DNA from: Methyloferula stellata AR4
GTDB lineage: Bacteria > Pseudomonadota > Alphaproteobacteria > Rhizobiales > Beijerinckiaceae
Length of the DNA stretch: 64,000 bases
Direction: 5' to 3'
Assembly: GCF_000385335.1 (NCBI RefSeq)
Contig: NZ_ARWA01000001.1
Location: 3,674,001-3,738,000, forward strand
Shown piece by piece: positions 51,163 to 59,202 of this stretch. Made by a program: the position numbers and the translations under genes. Under the pieces are notes generated by a model. It was not told where the DNA came from and did not search any database. It was given only the letters and a program-made list of their open reading frames with translations. Position 1 is the first letter of the stretch. Each line of letters begins with the position of its first letter.

Positions 51163-52131
51163 ATGTTGAACATTATCGGGCTCGTGGCCCTGCTCGCCAT
51201 GACCGCAGTGCTGGTCTGGTCGAGTGTCCGCTCTTGGAGGCTCAAAAATAGTTTTTTGAAATGGGGCGGCGTGGGCGCGACAGCGCTTTTCGCCGTGGCG
51301 GCTTTTTCGGTGAGCGTGCTGGTTGTCTCCGGCCTCATCAAGCTGCATGTGCGCAACGCTCCGGCGCCAAACGTGAAAGTCGCGGGCACCCCCGAACAGA
51401 TCGAGCGTGGCCGGGCCATCTCCGATAGTTTCTGCGGTGCGTGCCATTCGAAAACCGGCACGCTCACCGGCGGCTGGGACGTCGGCACGGAACTGCCGAT
51501 GTACATGGGAGCCTTTGTATCCGCCAACCTCACCCCGGCCGGCCGCGTGAGCCAATGGTCGGATGGCGACATTTTCCGCGCCATTCGCAATGGCGTCGAC
51601 GCGGACGGGCATTGGCTGATGATGATGTCCTATACGAGCGCCAGCAGGTTGAGCGATGAGGATACGCAAGCCCTCATCGCCTATATCCGCAGCCAGCCCC
51701 CAGCCGGCGGGACAATCGCGAATCCGCCGGATCAGCTCAATCTGTTGGGTCTCGCCATGCTGGGCGCGGGCCTGCTTCCGCCGGGCAAACCGATCGTAAT
51801 GGGAGTCAACACTGCGCCTGCGAAAGGCCCGACAGCCGCCTATGGCGAATATATTTTATCCTATCAGGATTGCCGCGAATGCCACGGCCAGCAATTGACC
51901 GGCGGCGTTCCCGGTCAGCTCGGACCCATAGGGCCAGACCTCAGTATCGTAAAAAACTGGAAGCGCGAGGAGTTCATACAGACCTTGCGCACCGGCATCG
52001 ATCCCGGAGGACATGAATTGAGCGGACGCATGCCGTGGCGCTCCATCGGAAAAATGGACGATGACGAGCTGACCGCGATTTATAATTATCTCAGCCATAC
52101 GCTGGGTAATCAAAACACCGCGACGTATTAA
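51163..52131 (+). CDS. membrane-anchored diheme cytochrome c
   Basis: 322 aa from the ATG at 51163, which has GAGGAGACAG upstream. Two N-terminal hydrophobic segments (LNIIGLVALLAMTAVLVWSS and ATALFAVAAFSVSVLVVSGL) anchor it. Two cytochrome c folds follow, CGACH near residue 95 and CRECH near 235, with Met ligands likely in the MMMSY and SGRMPW regions. An electron carrier of the respiratory chain or of a periplasmic dehydrogenase. Probably monocistronic; a hairpin follows the stop. Confidence 0.9.
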   Translation: MLNIIGLVALLAMTAVLVWSSVRSWRLKNSFLKWGGVGATALFAVAAFSVSVLVVSGLIKLHVRNAPAPNVKVAGTPEQIERGRAISDSFCGACHSKTGTLTGGWDVGTELPMYMGAFVSANLTPAGRVSQWSDGDIFRAIRNGVDADGHWLMMMSYTSASRLSDEDTQALIAYIRSQPPAGGTIANPPDQLNLLGLAMLGAGLLPPGKPIVMGVNTAPAKGPTAAYGEYILSYQDCRECHGQQLTGGVPGQLGPIGPDLSIVKNWKREEFIQTLRTGIDPGGHELSGRMPWRSIGKMDDDELTAIYNYLSHTLGNQNTATY

Positions 52132-52138
52132 AGAAAAA

Positions 52139-52165
52139 GCCCCGTCGGGTTCAATCCGGCGGGGC
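52139..52165. terminator. terminator hairpin after cytochrome c
   Basis: GCCCCGTCGG (52139-52148) pairs with CCGGCGGGGC (52156-52165), one G-T pair, short loop. A-rich sequence precedes the stem, and no T-run follows on the plus strand, so termination strength is uncertain. Confidence 0.55.
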
Positions 52166-52339
52166 CAGGCATTTGGAAGGAAAGCCGAGCGATCGGCTGA
52201 ACAGACACTAGCATCGCGTCAGCCGGCGGAGGTGCGAGCGCGCACATGGCGCGTGCAAAGCCAGCCGCTTCCAGCTTGCCGCTTGATTCCAAGCGCTTTG
52301 TCCGTAAATTCCCGCCCGCGAGATCTGCGGGGGAATGCT

Positions 52340-53482
52340 TTGACACGGCCACACATTGCCTCGGCACAAAAAAGGCCATGCTGGCTGCGGATTGCGGCTT
52401 TGCTTGCTGGCGCCGTAGCAGCCGTTTTGGCCGGGCTCCTGCCCGCGGCAGCGGCCGAAGAAGAAAGAGTCCTCAACGTCTACGGCTGGAGCGACTATAT
52501 CGGCCCCGACACCTTGTCCGGTTTCACAGCGCGGACCGGCATCAAGGTCAATTACGACGTCTATGACTCGAACGAAGTTCTCGAAGCCAAGCTGATCGTC
52601 GGCAATTCCAACTATGATGTCGTCTTTCCATCGGCGATGCCCTATTTCGCCAAGCAAATCCAAGCAGGCCTCTACAGAAAACTCGATCTCGCGCATATTC
52701 CAAACGCCAAGGGCATCGATCCGAAGGTGCTGCAACAGCTCGCGGCGGCAGATCCGCAGAATGCCTATGGCCTGCCCTATATGATGTCCGGCACAGGCGT
52801 CGGTTATGTCAGAGCCAAGATCGCGCCGCTTCTTCAAGATCCTCCCATCGGCAGTCTCGCGCTCCTGTTCGAACCGAAAGCGGTCAATGCGCTGAAGCCT
52901 TGCGGCGTCACGCTGCTCGATGCACCGGAAGAGGTTTTTCCGGCGGCACTGGCCTATCTGCACAAGGACCCGATGAGCACGTCCGAGGCCGATCTCGAGG
53001 CGGCCGGCGCGGTTGTCTCGGCCGCCCGGCCGGCCTATCGCTACATTCATTCGTCGAGCTATATCAACGACCTTGCAAATGGCGCCATTTGCGTCGCGCA
53101 GGGCTATGCCGGCGATCTTTTTCAAGCGCGCAAACGTGCGAAGGACGCCAATAATGGGATCGATATCGGCATTTTTCTCCCATCGGAGGGTGCTGCCTTC
53201 AACATCGACGTGATGGCAATCCCGAAGGACGCGCCGCATCCGTCGAATGCCGAAGCCTTCATCGATTATATTCTCGAACCCGACGTCATCGGTGCGATTA
53301 CCTCGGCGATCGGCTATGCCAATGCGGTTCCGGCGTCGCGCGGCTTCATTCCCAAGGCGATCGCAGACGACCCTGTCGTCTACCCGCCAGCCGATGCACG
53401 GCTTTATACGCCCGCGCTGGTCACGCCAAAATATGAACGCGAGCGGAATCGATTGTGGACGCGCATCAAGACAGGCCATTGA
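52340..53482 (+). CDS. potD: spermidine/putrescine-type ABC transporter substrate-binding protein
   Basis: 380 aa from TTG at 52340 behind GGGGGAA. The signal peptide is LRIAALLAGAVAAVLAGLLP then AAAAEE. The mature start ERVLNVYGWSDYIGPDTLSG is the classic opening of PotD/PotF proteins, with YDSNEVLEAKLIVGNSNYDVVFPS after it. Binds a polyamine in the periplasm. Ligand contacts cannot be assigned without alignment. It begins a four-gene operon with 4-base overlaps throughout. Confidence 0.88.
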   Translation: MTRPHIASAQKRPCWLRIAALLAGAVAAVLAGLLPAAAAEEERVLNVYGWSDYIGPDTLSGFTARTGIKVNYDVYDSNEVLEAKLIVGNSNYDVVFPSAMPYFAKQIQAGLYRKLDLAHIPNAKGIDPKVLQQLAAADPQNAYGLPYMMSGTGVGYVRAKIAPLLQDPPIGSLALLFEPKAVNALKPCGVTLLDAPEEVFPAALAYLHKDPMSTSEADLEAAGAVVSAARPAYRYIHSSSYINDLANGAICVAQGYAGDLFQARKRAKDANNGIDIGIFLPSEGAAFNIDVMAIPKDAPHPSNAEAFIDYILEPDVIGAITSAIGYANAVPASRGFIPKAIADDPVVYPPADARLYTPALVTPKYERERNRLWTRIKTGH

Positions 53483-54591
53483 CGGTGCCATCGCCCGACG
53501 AGCGCTCCTTGCCGATCATCAGCCTCGATCGCGTGAGCAAGCGCTTTGCCGAAACGCATGCCGTCGATGATGTCAGCCTCGATATAACGCGCGGCGAATT
53601 CTTCTGTCTCGTCGGCGGGTCCGGCTCCGGCAAGACCACGCTGCTGCGGCTGATCGCGGGCTTCGAACAGCCGGACGTGGGACGCATCCTGATCGATGGC
53701 GAGGATATGGCAGGTGAGCCTGCCTATCGCCGGCCGGTCAATATGATGTTTCAGTCTTATGCTTTGTTCCCGCATCTCAGCGTCGAGCGCAATATCGCCT
53801 TCGGCCTCGAGGAGGAGCATCGTTCGAAGGCGGAAATCCGCGAGCGTGTGCGCGCAGCGCTCGATCTCTTCGAGATGGACGGGCTGGCAAAGCGCAGGCC
53901 GCATCAATTGTCGGGCGGCCAGCGGCAACGCGTGGCGCTCGCCCGCGCCCTCGTCAAACGGCCGAAAATCCTCCTGCTGGACGAGCCCTTGGCTGCGCTC
54001 GACAAAAAACTGCGCGAGCGGGCGCAATCCGAGCTTGTGGCCTTACGCGCGCGCATCGGCATCACTTTCGTCATGGTAACGCACGATCAAGAAGAAGCCA
54101 TGAGCATGGCAAGCCGCATCGCGCTCATGCGCGACGGCAAAATTGTGCAGATCGGGCGCCCCGGCGATCTCTACGATACGCCAAAGTCGCGCTTTGCTGC
54201 CGATTTCTTCGGCGCCGCCAACCTGTTCGAAGGACATGTCACCGGCATCGCGGCAGGCGAGGCCACGCTCGAAAGCGCCGAAGCCAGTTCGGCTTTACGC
54301 GCGCGTTGCGACGCCGACATCACGATCGGCGCTGCTGCCGCCGTCATGGTGCGGCCGGAGCAGCTCCGCGTGTCAAGGGAGACGCCGCAAGCGGACAATG
54401 TGCTGCGCGGCCAAATCCGCAGCCTTGTGTTCCTGGGAAGCACGGTGCTCTGTCACGTGGGGATCGACAGCGGCAAGACCATCATCGCGAGACTGTCGCC
54501 GATGGAATATATCGCCGCCGGATCGCCCGCCGAAGGCGATGGCGTGCATCTCTCATGGCCGGCGGCGGCGGCCCGGGTGCTTACCGAATGA
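53479..54591 (+). CDS. potA: polyamine-type ABC transporter ATP-binding protein
   Basis: 370 aa from TTG overlapping the previous stop as TTGA; a GTG at 53455 or 53485 is also possible. Walker A GGSGSGKTTLL, the ABC signature LSGGQRQRVALARAL, Walker B ILLLDEPLAALDKKLRE and the switch VTHDQEEAM are all intact. The C-terminal TOBE domain runs from about 260. Energises import through the two permeases that follow. Confidence 0.92.
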   Translation: MTVPSPDERSLPIISLDRVSKRFAETHAVDDVSLDITRGEFFCLVGGSGSGKTTLLRLIAGFEQPDVGRILIDGEDMAGEPAYRRPVNMMFQSYALFPHLSVERNIAFGLEEEHRSKAEIRERVRAALDLFEMDGLAKRRPHQLSGGQRQRVALARALVKRPKILLLDEPLAALDKKLRERAQSELVALRARIGITFVMVTHDQEEAMSMASRIALMRDGKIVQIGRPGDLYDTPKSRFAADFFGAANLFEGHVTGIAAGEATLESAEASSALRARCDADITIGAAAAVMVRPEQLRVSRETPQADNVLRGQIRSLVFLGSTVLCHVGIDSGKTIIARLSPMEYIAAGSPAEGDGVHLSWPAAAARVLTE

Positions 54592-55493
54592 ACGCACAAT
54601 CTCTTTCAGGTTCACGCAGCATCCGCGCACTCATTGTCGGCCTGCCGCTCGGCTGGCTTCTCCTCTTCGCCTTTCTGCCCTGCCTCATCGTGCTCGCGAT
54701 CAGTCTGGTCGAAGCGCGCATCGGCACGCCGCCCTATATGCCGCTCTTCTCGAAAGGCCCTGGCCTGCTGCCGCAGATCAACGCGACGGCAGAGAATTAC
54801 CAGCGGCTCGTCTTAGACCCTCTCTATCTCGAAGCCTTGCTGAGCTCGATCCGCATTGCCGCCCTATCGTCGCTTCTGACGCTGCTCCTCGCCTATCCCA
54901 TGGCCTATGCGATCGCACGCGCAAAAGAGAGCACTCGCTCGGTACTGCTCATGCTGGTGATCCTGCCGTTCTGGACCTCGTTTTTGATCCGGGTCTATGC
55001 CTGGACCGGCCTCCTCAATTCGAATGGGCTGATCAACACCGCGCTCGTCAAGCTCGGCATCATCGCGGAGCCGCTGCCATTGCTTCATACCGAATTCGCG
55101 GTCCATCTCGGCATCGTCTATTCCTATCTGCCCTTCATGGTGCTGCCGATCTATGCCGTGCTGGAGCAGCTCGATTGGACGCTGCTCGAAGCTGCCGAAG
55201 ATCTTGGCGCATCGCCCTTCAAGGCCTTTTGGCGGGTGACCTTGCCACTCTCGCTGCCCGGCATCGTGGCCGGCCTGCTGCTGGTCTTCATTCCCGCCGT
55301 GGGCGAATTCATCATTCCCGATCTTCTCGGCGGCCCCGACACTTTGATGATCGGGCATCTGCTCTGGACCGAGTTTTTCAACAATCACGATTGGCCGATG
55401 GCCTCGGCGCTGGCGATCGCGCTTCTGGTGCTGGTGCTGATCCCGGCAATGATCGTCTATCATTTGCGCCGCCGCGTGGAGGCTACGCCGTGA
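54588..55493 (+). CDS. potB: polyamine-type ABC transporter permease 1
   Basis: 301 aa, ATG overlapping the ATPase stop. About six membrane helices; the EAA loop reads LLEAAEDLGASPFKAFWRVTLP. The segment VFIPAVGEFIIPDLLGGPDT is typical of PotB/PotH. Pairs with the next gene product to form the channel. Confidence 0.92.
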   Translation: MNAQSLSGSRSIRALIVGLPLGWLLLFAFLPCLIVLAISLVEARIGTPPYMPLFSKGPGLLPQINATAENYQRLVLDPLYLEALLSSIRIAALSSLLTLLLAYPMAYAIARAKESTRSVLLMLVILPFWTSFLIRVYAWTGLLNSNGLINTALVKLGIIAEPLPLLHTEFAVHLGIVYSYLPFMVLPIYAVLEQLDWTLLEAAEDLGASPFKAFWRVTLPLSLPGIVAGLLLVFIPAVGEFIIPDLLGGPDTLMIGHLLWTEFFNNHDWPMASALAIALLVLVLIPAMIVYHLRRRVEATP

Positions 55494-56302
55494 ACGGCCG
55501 TCGCTCCACGGCGCTTTTGAGCCTTGTCGCGTTCGGCTACGCCTTTCTCTATGTGCCGATTGCTATCCTCATCCTTTATTCCTTCAACGACAGTCAGCTC
55601 GTCAGCGTTTGGAGCCATTTTTCCACGCGCTGGTATGGCGAGCTGTTCAAGAATGCTCAAATGCGCGACGCGGCCTGGCTCTCGTTCAGCATCGCCATCA
55701 TGAGCGCGACGGCCTCGATCCTGCTCGGCACGGCCGCGGCCTTCGCACTAAGGCCCATGCGGGCGTCGCCCGGCCGCAGCCTCTTCGAAGCTCTGCTGAT
55801 AACGCCTCTGATCCTGCCGGAAGTGCTGACCGGCCTCGCCATGCTTCTCTTATTCGTGTTTTTCGGCGAGGCGATCGGCTGGCCGCGCACGCGCGGCATT
55901 TCGACGATCGTGATCGCTCACATCACCTTCGGCATGGCCTATGCGACAGTGGTAATCCGTGCGCGGCTGTCGCAGCAAGACCCGGTCCTGGAAGAAGCCG
56001 CCGCCGATCTCGGCGCGACGCCTTGGCGGATATTTTCGCGGGTGAGCCTGCCCCTGCTCGCGCCGGCGCTCGTCGCGGCCTGGCTGCTCGCCTTCACATT
56101 GTCGCTCGATGACGTCGTGATTTCGAGTTTCGTGACCGGACCCGGAGCTTCGACGCTTCCGATCGTCGTTCTATCGAGCGTGCGTCTCGGCGTCTCGCCG
56201 CAGATCAACGCGCTGGCGAGCCTGCTCGTCCTCTTCGTCGCCATGCTGATGATGGCCGCCACATTGGTTCTACGAGGCGGCACAGGACGCAACAACACAT
56301 AG
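55490..56302 (+). CDS. potC: polyamine-type ABC transporter permease 2
   Basis: 270 aa, GTG overlapping the previous stop. Six predicted membrane helices; the EAA loop is LEEAAADLGATPWRIFSRVSLP. FTLSLDDVVISSFVTGPGA is the hallmark of PotC/PotI. Last gene of the import operon. Confidence 0.92.
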   Translation: MNGRRSTALLSLVAFGYAFLYVPIAILILYSFNDSQLVSVWSHFSTRWYGELFKNAQMRDAAWLSFSIAIMSATASILLGTAAAFALRPMRASPGRSLFEALLITPLILPEVLTGLAMLLLFVFFGEAIGWPRTRGISTIVIAHITFGMAYATVVIRARLSQQDPVLEEAAADLGATPWRIFSRVSLPLLAPALVAAWLLAFTLSLDDVVISSFVTGPGASTLPIVVLSSVRLGVSPQINALASLLVLFVAMLMMAATLVLRGGTGRNNT

Positions 56303-56364
56303 GCTGGAAGTGCTCGCGACGATCGAAGAGCGGCGCCCCCTACCGGAGGCTCACGTCTGAACGC

Positions 56365-56583
56365 TCATCTGCCGGACCCATGCGGCGGGGCGGTTTCTCT
56401 TTGCTTCGCCAAATGCCGGCCTGCCAAACATCCGGCCGCCGCGCCAAGGAATCCGTGATGGCCAGCGTAATGGCCGGCGACACCGCCGACAATGGCACCC
56501 TTGATACAGCCTTTGGCGTCGGCGGTTGACAATCCGCCGATCAGCGATCCGATGCAAAGCACTGCGATGATGAAGCTACGCAT
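56365..56583 (-). CDS. 72-aa exported glycine-zipper protein
   Basis: ATG at 56583 behind AAAGGATGG. The signal peptide MRSFIIAVLCIGSLIGGLST ends near ADA. A Gly-rich hydrophobic segment follows (GAIVGGVAGHYAGHHGFLGA) with two Cys, like the glycine-zipper domains of small envelope proteins. Probably periplasmic or outer-membrane associated; function unknown. Convergent with the ABC operon. Confidence 0.65.
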   Translation of the reverse strand: MRSFIIAVLCIGSLIGGLSTADAKGCIKGAIVGGVAGHYAGHHGFLGAAAGCLAGRHLAKQRETAPPHGSGR

Positions 56584-56787
56584 ATAAGCCATCCTTTGGG
56601 TTGATGCCGAGGCCATCTTGAACGTGCCAAAAGCGCGCATCGTTCCGGGACCGTTCGACGCGGCATGCCGGTTCAACGATCTGATTGCGGCCACAAAAAC
56701 CGCCGTCACGGCGAAAAGCCATTTTATCCATAGGCTTGGCGGAACCGGAGCGGCATAGATACGTTATAATTTTTCGGCGGCATCGCC

Positions 56788-57207
56788 GTGCCTCTTGCCA
56801 TTGGTGGATTCCAATTGTCTCACCCTCCAAAGCCTGCCGTGCTGGTCGTCGAAGACGAGCCGCTTCTTCTTCTCGACGATATGTGCCTGTTCGAAGAGGC
56901 AGGTTTCGAAGCCATACCCGCGGCCAATGCCGCCGAGGCCATTTGCATTCTTGAAGAACGCCTGGATATTCGCGTCGTCATCACCGATATCGGGATGCCG
57001 GGGCGTATGGATGGTTTGAGCCTATGCGCGACCATTCGAGACCGCTGGCCGCCGATCGAGCTTATCGTCGTATCGGGTCAGCCGAGACCGGCCCCGAGTG
57101 AGTTGCCGCCGCGGAGTCTGTTTCTTGCCAAGCCCTACGATTCAAAGCAGATGCTCGCGGCGCTGCGCGGCTTCGCTACGGCCACGCCGAGCCAGCACAC
57201 GGCCTAA
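56788..57207 (+). CDS. single-domain response regulator
   Basis: 139 aa, GTG start. One receiver domain only: LVVEDEPLLLLDD for the acid pocket, phosphoacceptor Asp in VVITDIGMPGRMDG, and Lys in FLAKPYDS. No output domain, as in CheY-like or phosphorelay receivers common in Hyphomicrobiales. No kinase is adjacent. A TTG at 56815 is an alternative start. Confidence 0.85.
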   Translation: MPLAIGGFQLSHPPKPAVLVVEDEPLLLLDDMCLFEEAGFEAIPAANAAEAICILEERLDIRVVITDIGMPGRMDGLSLCATIRDRWPPIELIVVSGQPRPAPSELPPRSLFLAKPYDSKQMLAALRGFATATPSQHTA

Positions 57208-57280
57208 GCCAAACGGCCATGTGCGGGAGCATTATCGCTTTAAGTTGAATCATCGCGGCGCTTAAAACATCTGCTCGGCC

Positions 57281-57322
57281 GCATGATCTTGTCCAAAAAG
57301 TCTGCAACTTTTGGGATCATGC
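57281..57322. repeat. 42-bp palindromic repeat, family B copy 2
   Basis: GCATGATC and GATCATGC arms around a core with CCAAAAAG and CTTTTGG, so the whole element can fold into one long hairpin. It lies between the convergent receiver and glutathione transferase genes and may terminate both. Same length and arms as the copy at 18591. Confidence 0.85.
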
Positions 57323-57323
57323 T

Positions 57324-58058
57324 CTAAGCGACCTCCTGATCGAGCTCGGGATAATGACGGAAGATCCCGCCCTCATTGAATGGAATGCGACGGTCCGAGG
57401 CCAGATAGCGCGCGATGTTCGGACGCTGCGAGACGGCATCATGCAGGGCACGAAGCGCCGCATAGCGCCGGCCCAGGCTTTTCATGGCACGTGGAAAAGC
57501 GTAGCGCAGACCTTCGATCAATTGAAACAGCGACAGATCGACATAGGTGAGTTTATCGCCGACGGCGTGTTCCTTGCCGGAGGGATTCTGCTTCAGGACG
57601 CGGTCGAAATAGTCAAGGAACTTCGGGATTCGGTTCTGAATGAAATCGTCCGAACGTGCCTTGGCGGCGTCTTTCTGATCTTCGTAATAAAGCCCGCCCG
57701 AGATCGGATGGTGCGTGTCGTGAACTTCCGCGACCATATCGGTGATCGTCAGTTGCAAGCCGTTCGCGACGTAGCGCAGCTTGTCGTCTTTAGGCGCAAG
57801 ACCGAGCTGCGGTCCAAGATACATCAGAATATTGGCCACATGCGGCACGATCAGATCGCCGTCCTTCAAGAAGGGCGGCGCAAAAGGAATATGGGCTTCG
57901 CTCTTGCCTTCCATGATCTTCATCATCGCGGCGGTACCTTGGCCCTTTTTCCGTCCCCGCACGACATCGATGTAATCGGCGCCAGCCTCTTCAAGCGCCA
58001 GCCGCACAAACTCGCCGCGGCCCTGCAAGCCGTCCCAATAATATAGTTCATAGGGCAT
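57324..58058 (-). CDS. glutathione S-transferase family protein
   Basis: 244 aa, ATG behind AAAGGAACG. The N-terminal thioredoxin-like domain starts MPYELYYWDGLQGRGEFVRL, with the glutathione-site FAPPFLKDGDLIVPHVANIL. The C-terminal helical domain has DKLTYVDLSLFQLIEGLRYA. A conjugating or peroxidase activity is typical; the substrate is unknown. Cytoplasmic. Confidence 0.88.
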   Translation of the reverse strand: MPYELYYWDGLQGRGEFVRLALEEAGADYIDVVRGRKKGQGTAAMMKIMEGKSEAHIPFAPPFLKDGDLIVPHVANILMYLGPQLGLAPKDDKLRYVANGLQLTITDMVAEVHDTHHPISGGLYYEDQKDAAKARSDDFIQNRIPKFLDYFDRVLKQNPSGKEHAVGDKLTYVDLSLFQLIEGLRYAFPRAMKSLGRRYAALRALHDAVSQRPNIARYLASDRRIPFNEGGIFRHYPELDQEVA

Positions 58059-58156
58059 GGGCGTTCCTTTCCATCAAGATGGAGTACTAGATAACATAAG
58101 CATGAATCGCGACGGCGGTTCTTGCTTATGTTCCGCCGATGCGTTCAGAATTTGTC

Positions 58157-58609
58157 TTACGGCCCATTGTTCGGAAAGCACGCGGTCGCCACGAAGGGAA
58201 TGCCGGCGGCGAGCGACGGGATCAACACAGGCACCACCGTTTTGAATCTGTAGGTGATCGAGACCTGCGAGAAACCCGTGCCGGCAAGCCCGGCGCATGA
58301 TGCCGTATTGCTGAGAGTTATGTTGGAGCTTGATAGCGGGATCGCCCATGACGCCGCCTGGGCTTGGATAAAGCTTGTGGCCATGCTCGCATTATAGACG
58401 CCAGCGGTGCCGCAGCCGGTCTGAACCACGCCCATGCAGCGAGCCCCTGCGATGGCCGTTTGCTGAAGCGCCTCGCGCGTCCATAAAGCGCGCCCGAATT
58501 CCATGATGCCGAACATCACGAGGACCAGCGGCAAGAAAACCATGCCGAATTCGACGGCGGTCGCAGCCGACGTGCTTCCGGTGAAGGTTTTCAGCCGGCA
58601 CCGCATCAT
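58157..58609 (-). CDS. TadE-like pilus assembly/pseudopilin protein
   Basis: 150 aa. The N-terminal TadE motif is STSAATAVEFGMVFLPLVLVM, with the Glu after the cleavage-prone stretch and a long hydrophobic helix, followed by EFGRALWTREALQQTAIAGARC. It starts inside the stop of the preceding TadE-like gene (ATGA). Family knowledge: TadE and TadF are minor pseudopilins of the Flp pilus. No tad secretion genes are in the window. Confidence 0.85.
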   Translation of the reverse strand: MMRCRLKTFTGSTSAATAVEFGMVFLPLVLVMFGIMEFGRALWTREALQQTAIAGARCMGVVQTGCGTAGVYNASMATSFIQAQAASWAIPLSSSNITLSNTASCAGLAGTGFSQVSITYRFKTVVPVLIPSLAAGIPFVATACFPNNGP

Positions 58610-59202
58610 TGTGCCTGTACGACGGCGGCGGCGGTAATGGTCCCGTTCTTGACGAGACCATAGGAGGAGAAGATCGGATTATAGCTTCTACGTGCGACGA
58701 TGGTGATGAATTTGCCCGCGGTGCCGCCACCTGTGCATGAAACGCCTTGGGCCACCGACGATCCCCAGGCCACGCTCGCTCCAGACCCGGTCGGGCAATA
58801 ATAGAGATCGGCCTTGGATGCCGTGCCGCCGGATGTCACCGTGCCTGAGCTATTGACCGTCGCGGACGGCCCATTGTTCACAACGACCGTGCCCGTTGCC
58901 CAATTCGTCGCGCGGGCGCTCGCCAGGATCGTTGCCAGATTTGTCGCAAGGCTTGCTCCGGACGTCGAATTGACGTTGGTCGCATTGACCAACGCGTAAT
59001 TGGCCGCTGCCGCCACCGCACTGTCGAGGCCGAATTTCGCATAAAGCGCGCCACCGAAATCGGCCACACCGGCGAGGATCAAGCCGAAGAGGGGCAGGAC
59101 CAAGGCGAACTCTACAGCCGACGCTCCGCCGCGGTGGCGACGGAACGAAGCAAACGCTGCGATCATGCCGCGCCTTTTCATTACGATAGGCTCATGCTTC
59201 AT
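58606..59202 (-). CDS. TadE/TadF-like pseudopilin
   Basis: 198 aa from the ATG at 59202, overlapping the stop of the TadG-like gene. The motif GGASAVEFALVLPLFGLILAG is the TadE signature, followed by a Ser/Thr/Gly/Asn-rich periplasmic part. Cysteines in YYCPTGSG and VSCTGGGT may form a disulfide. Middle gene of a three-gene Tad-type unit. Confidence 0.85.
   Translation of the reverse strand: MKHEPIVMKRRGMIAAFASFRRHRGGASAVEFALVLPLFGLILAGVADFGGALYAKFGLDSAVAAAANYALVNATNVNSTSGASLATNLATILASARATNWATGTVVVNNGPSATVNSSGTVTSGGTASKADLYYCPTGSGASVAWGSSVAQGVSCTGGGTAGKFITIVARRSYNPIFSSYGLVKNGTITAAAVVQAQ

Noticed and set aside
54143-56302. 719-codon plus-strand frame through the ABC operon
   Set aside because: Only its last part, from the GTG at 55490, matches a permease; the first part is out of frame with the ATPase and permease 1.
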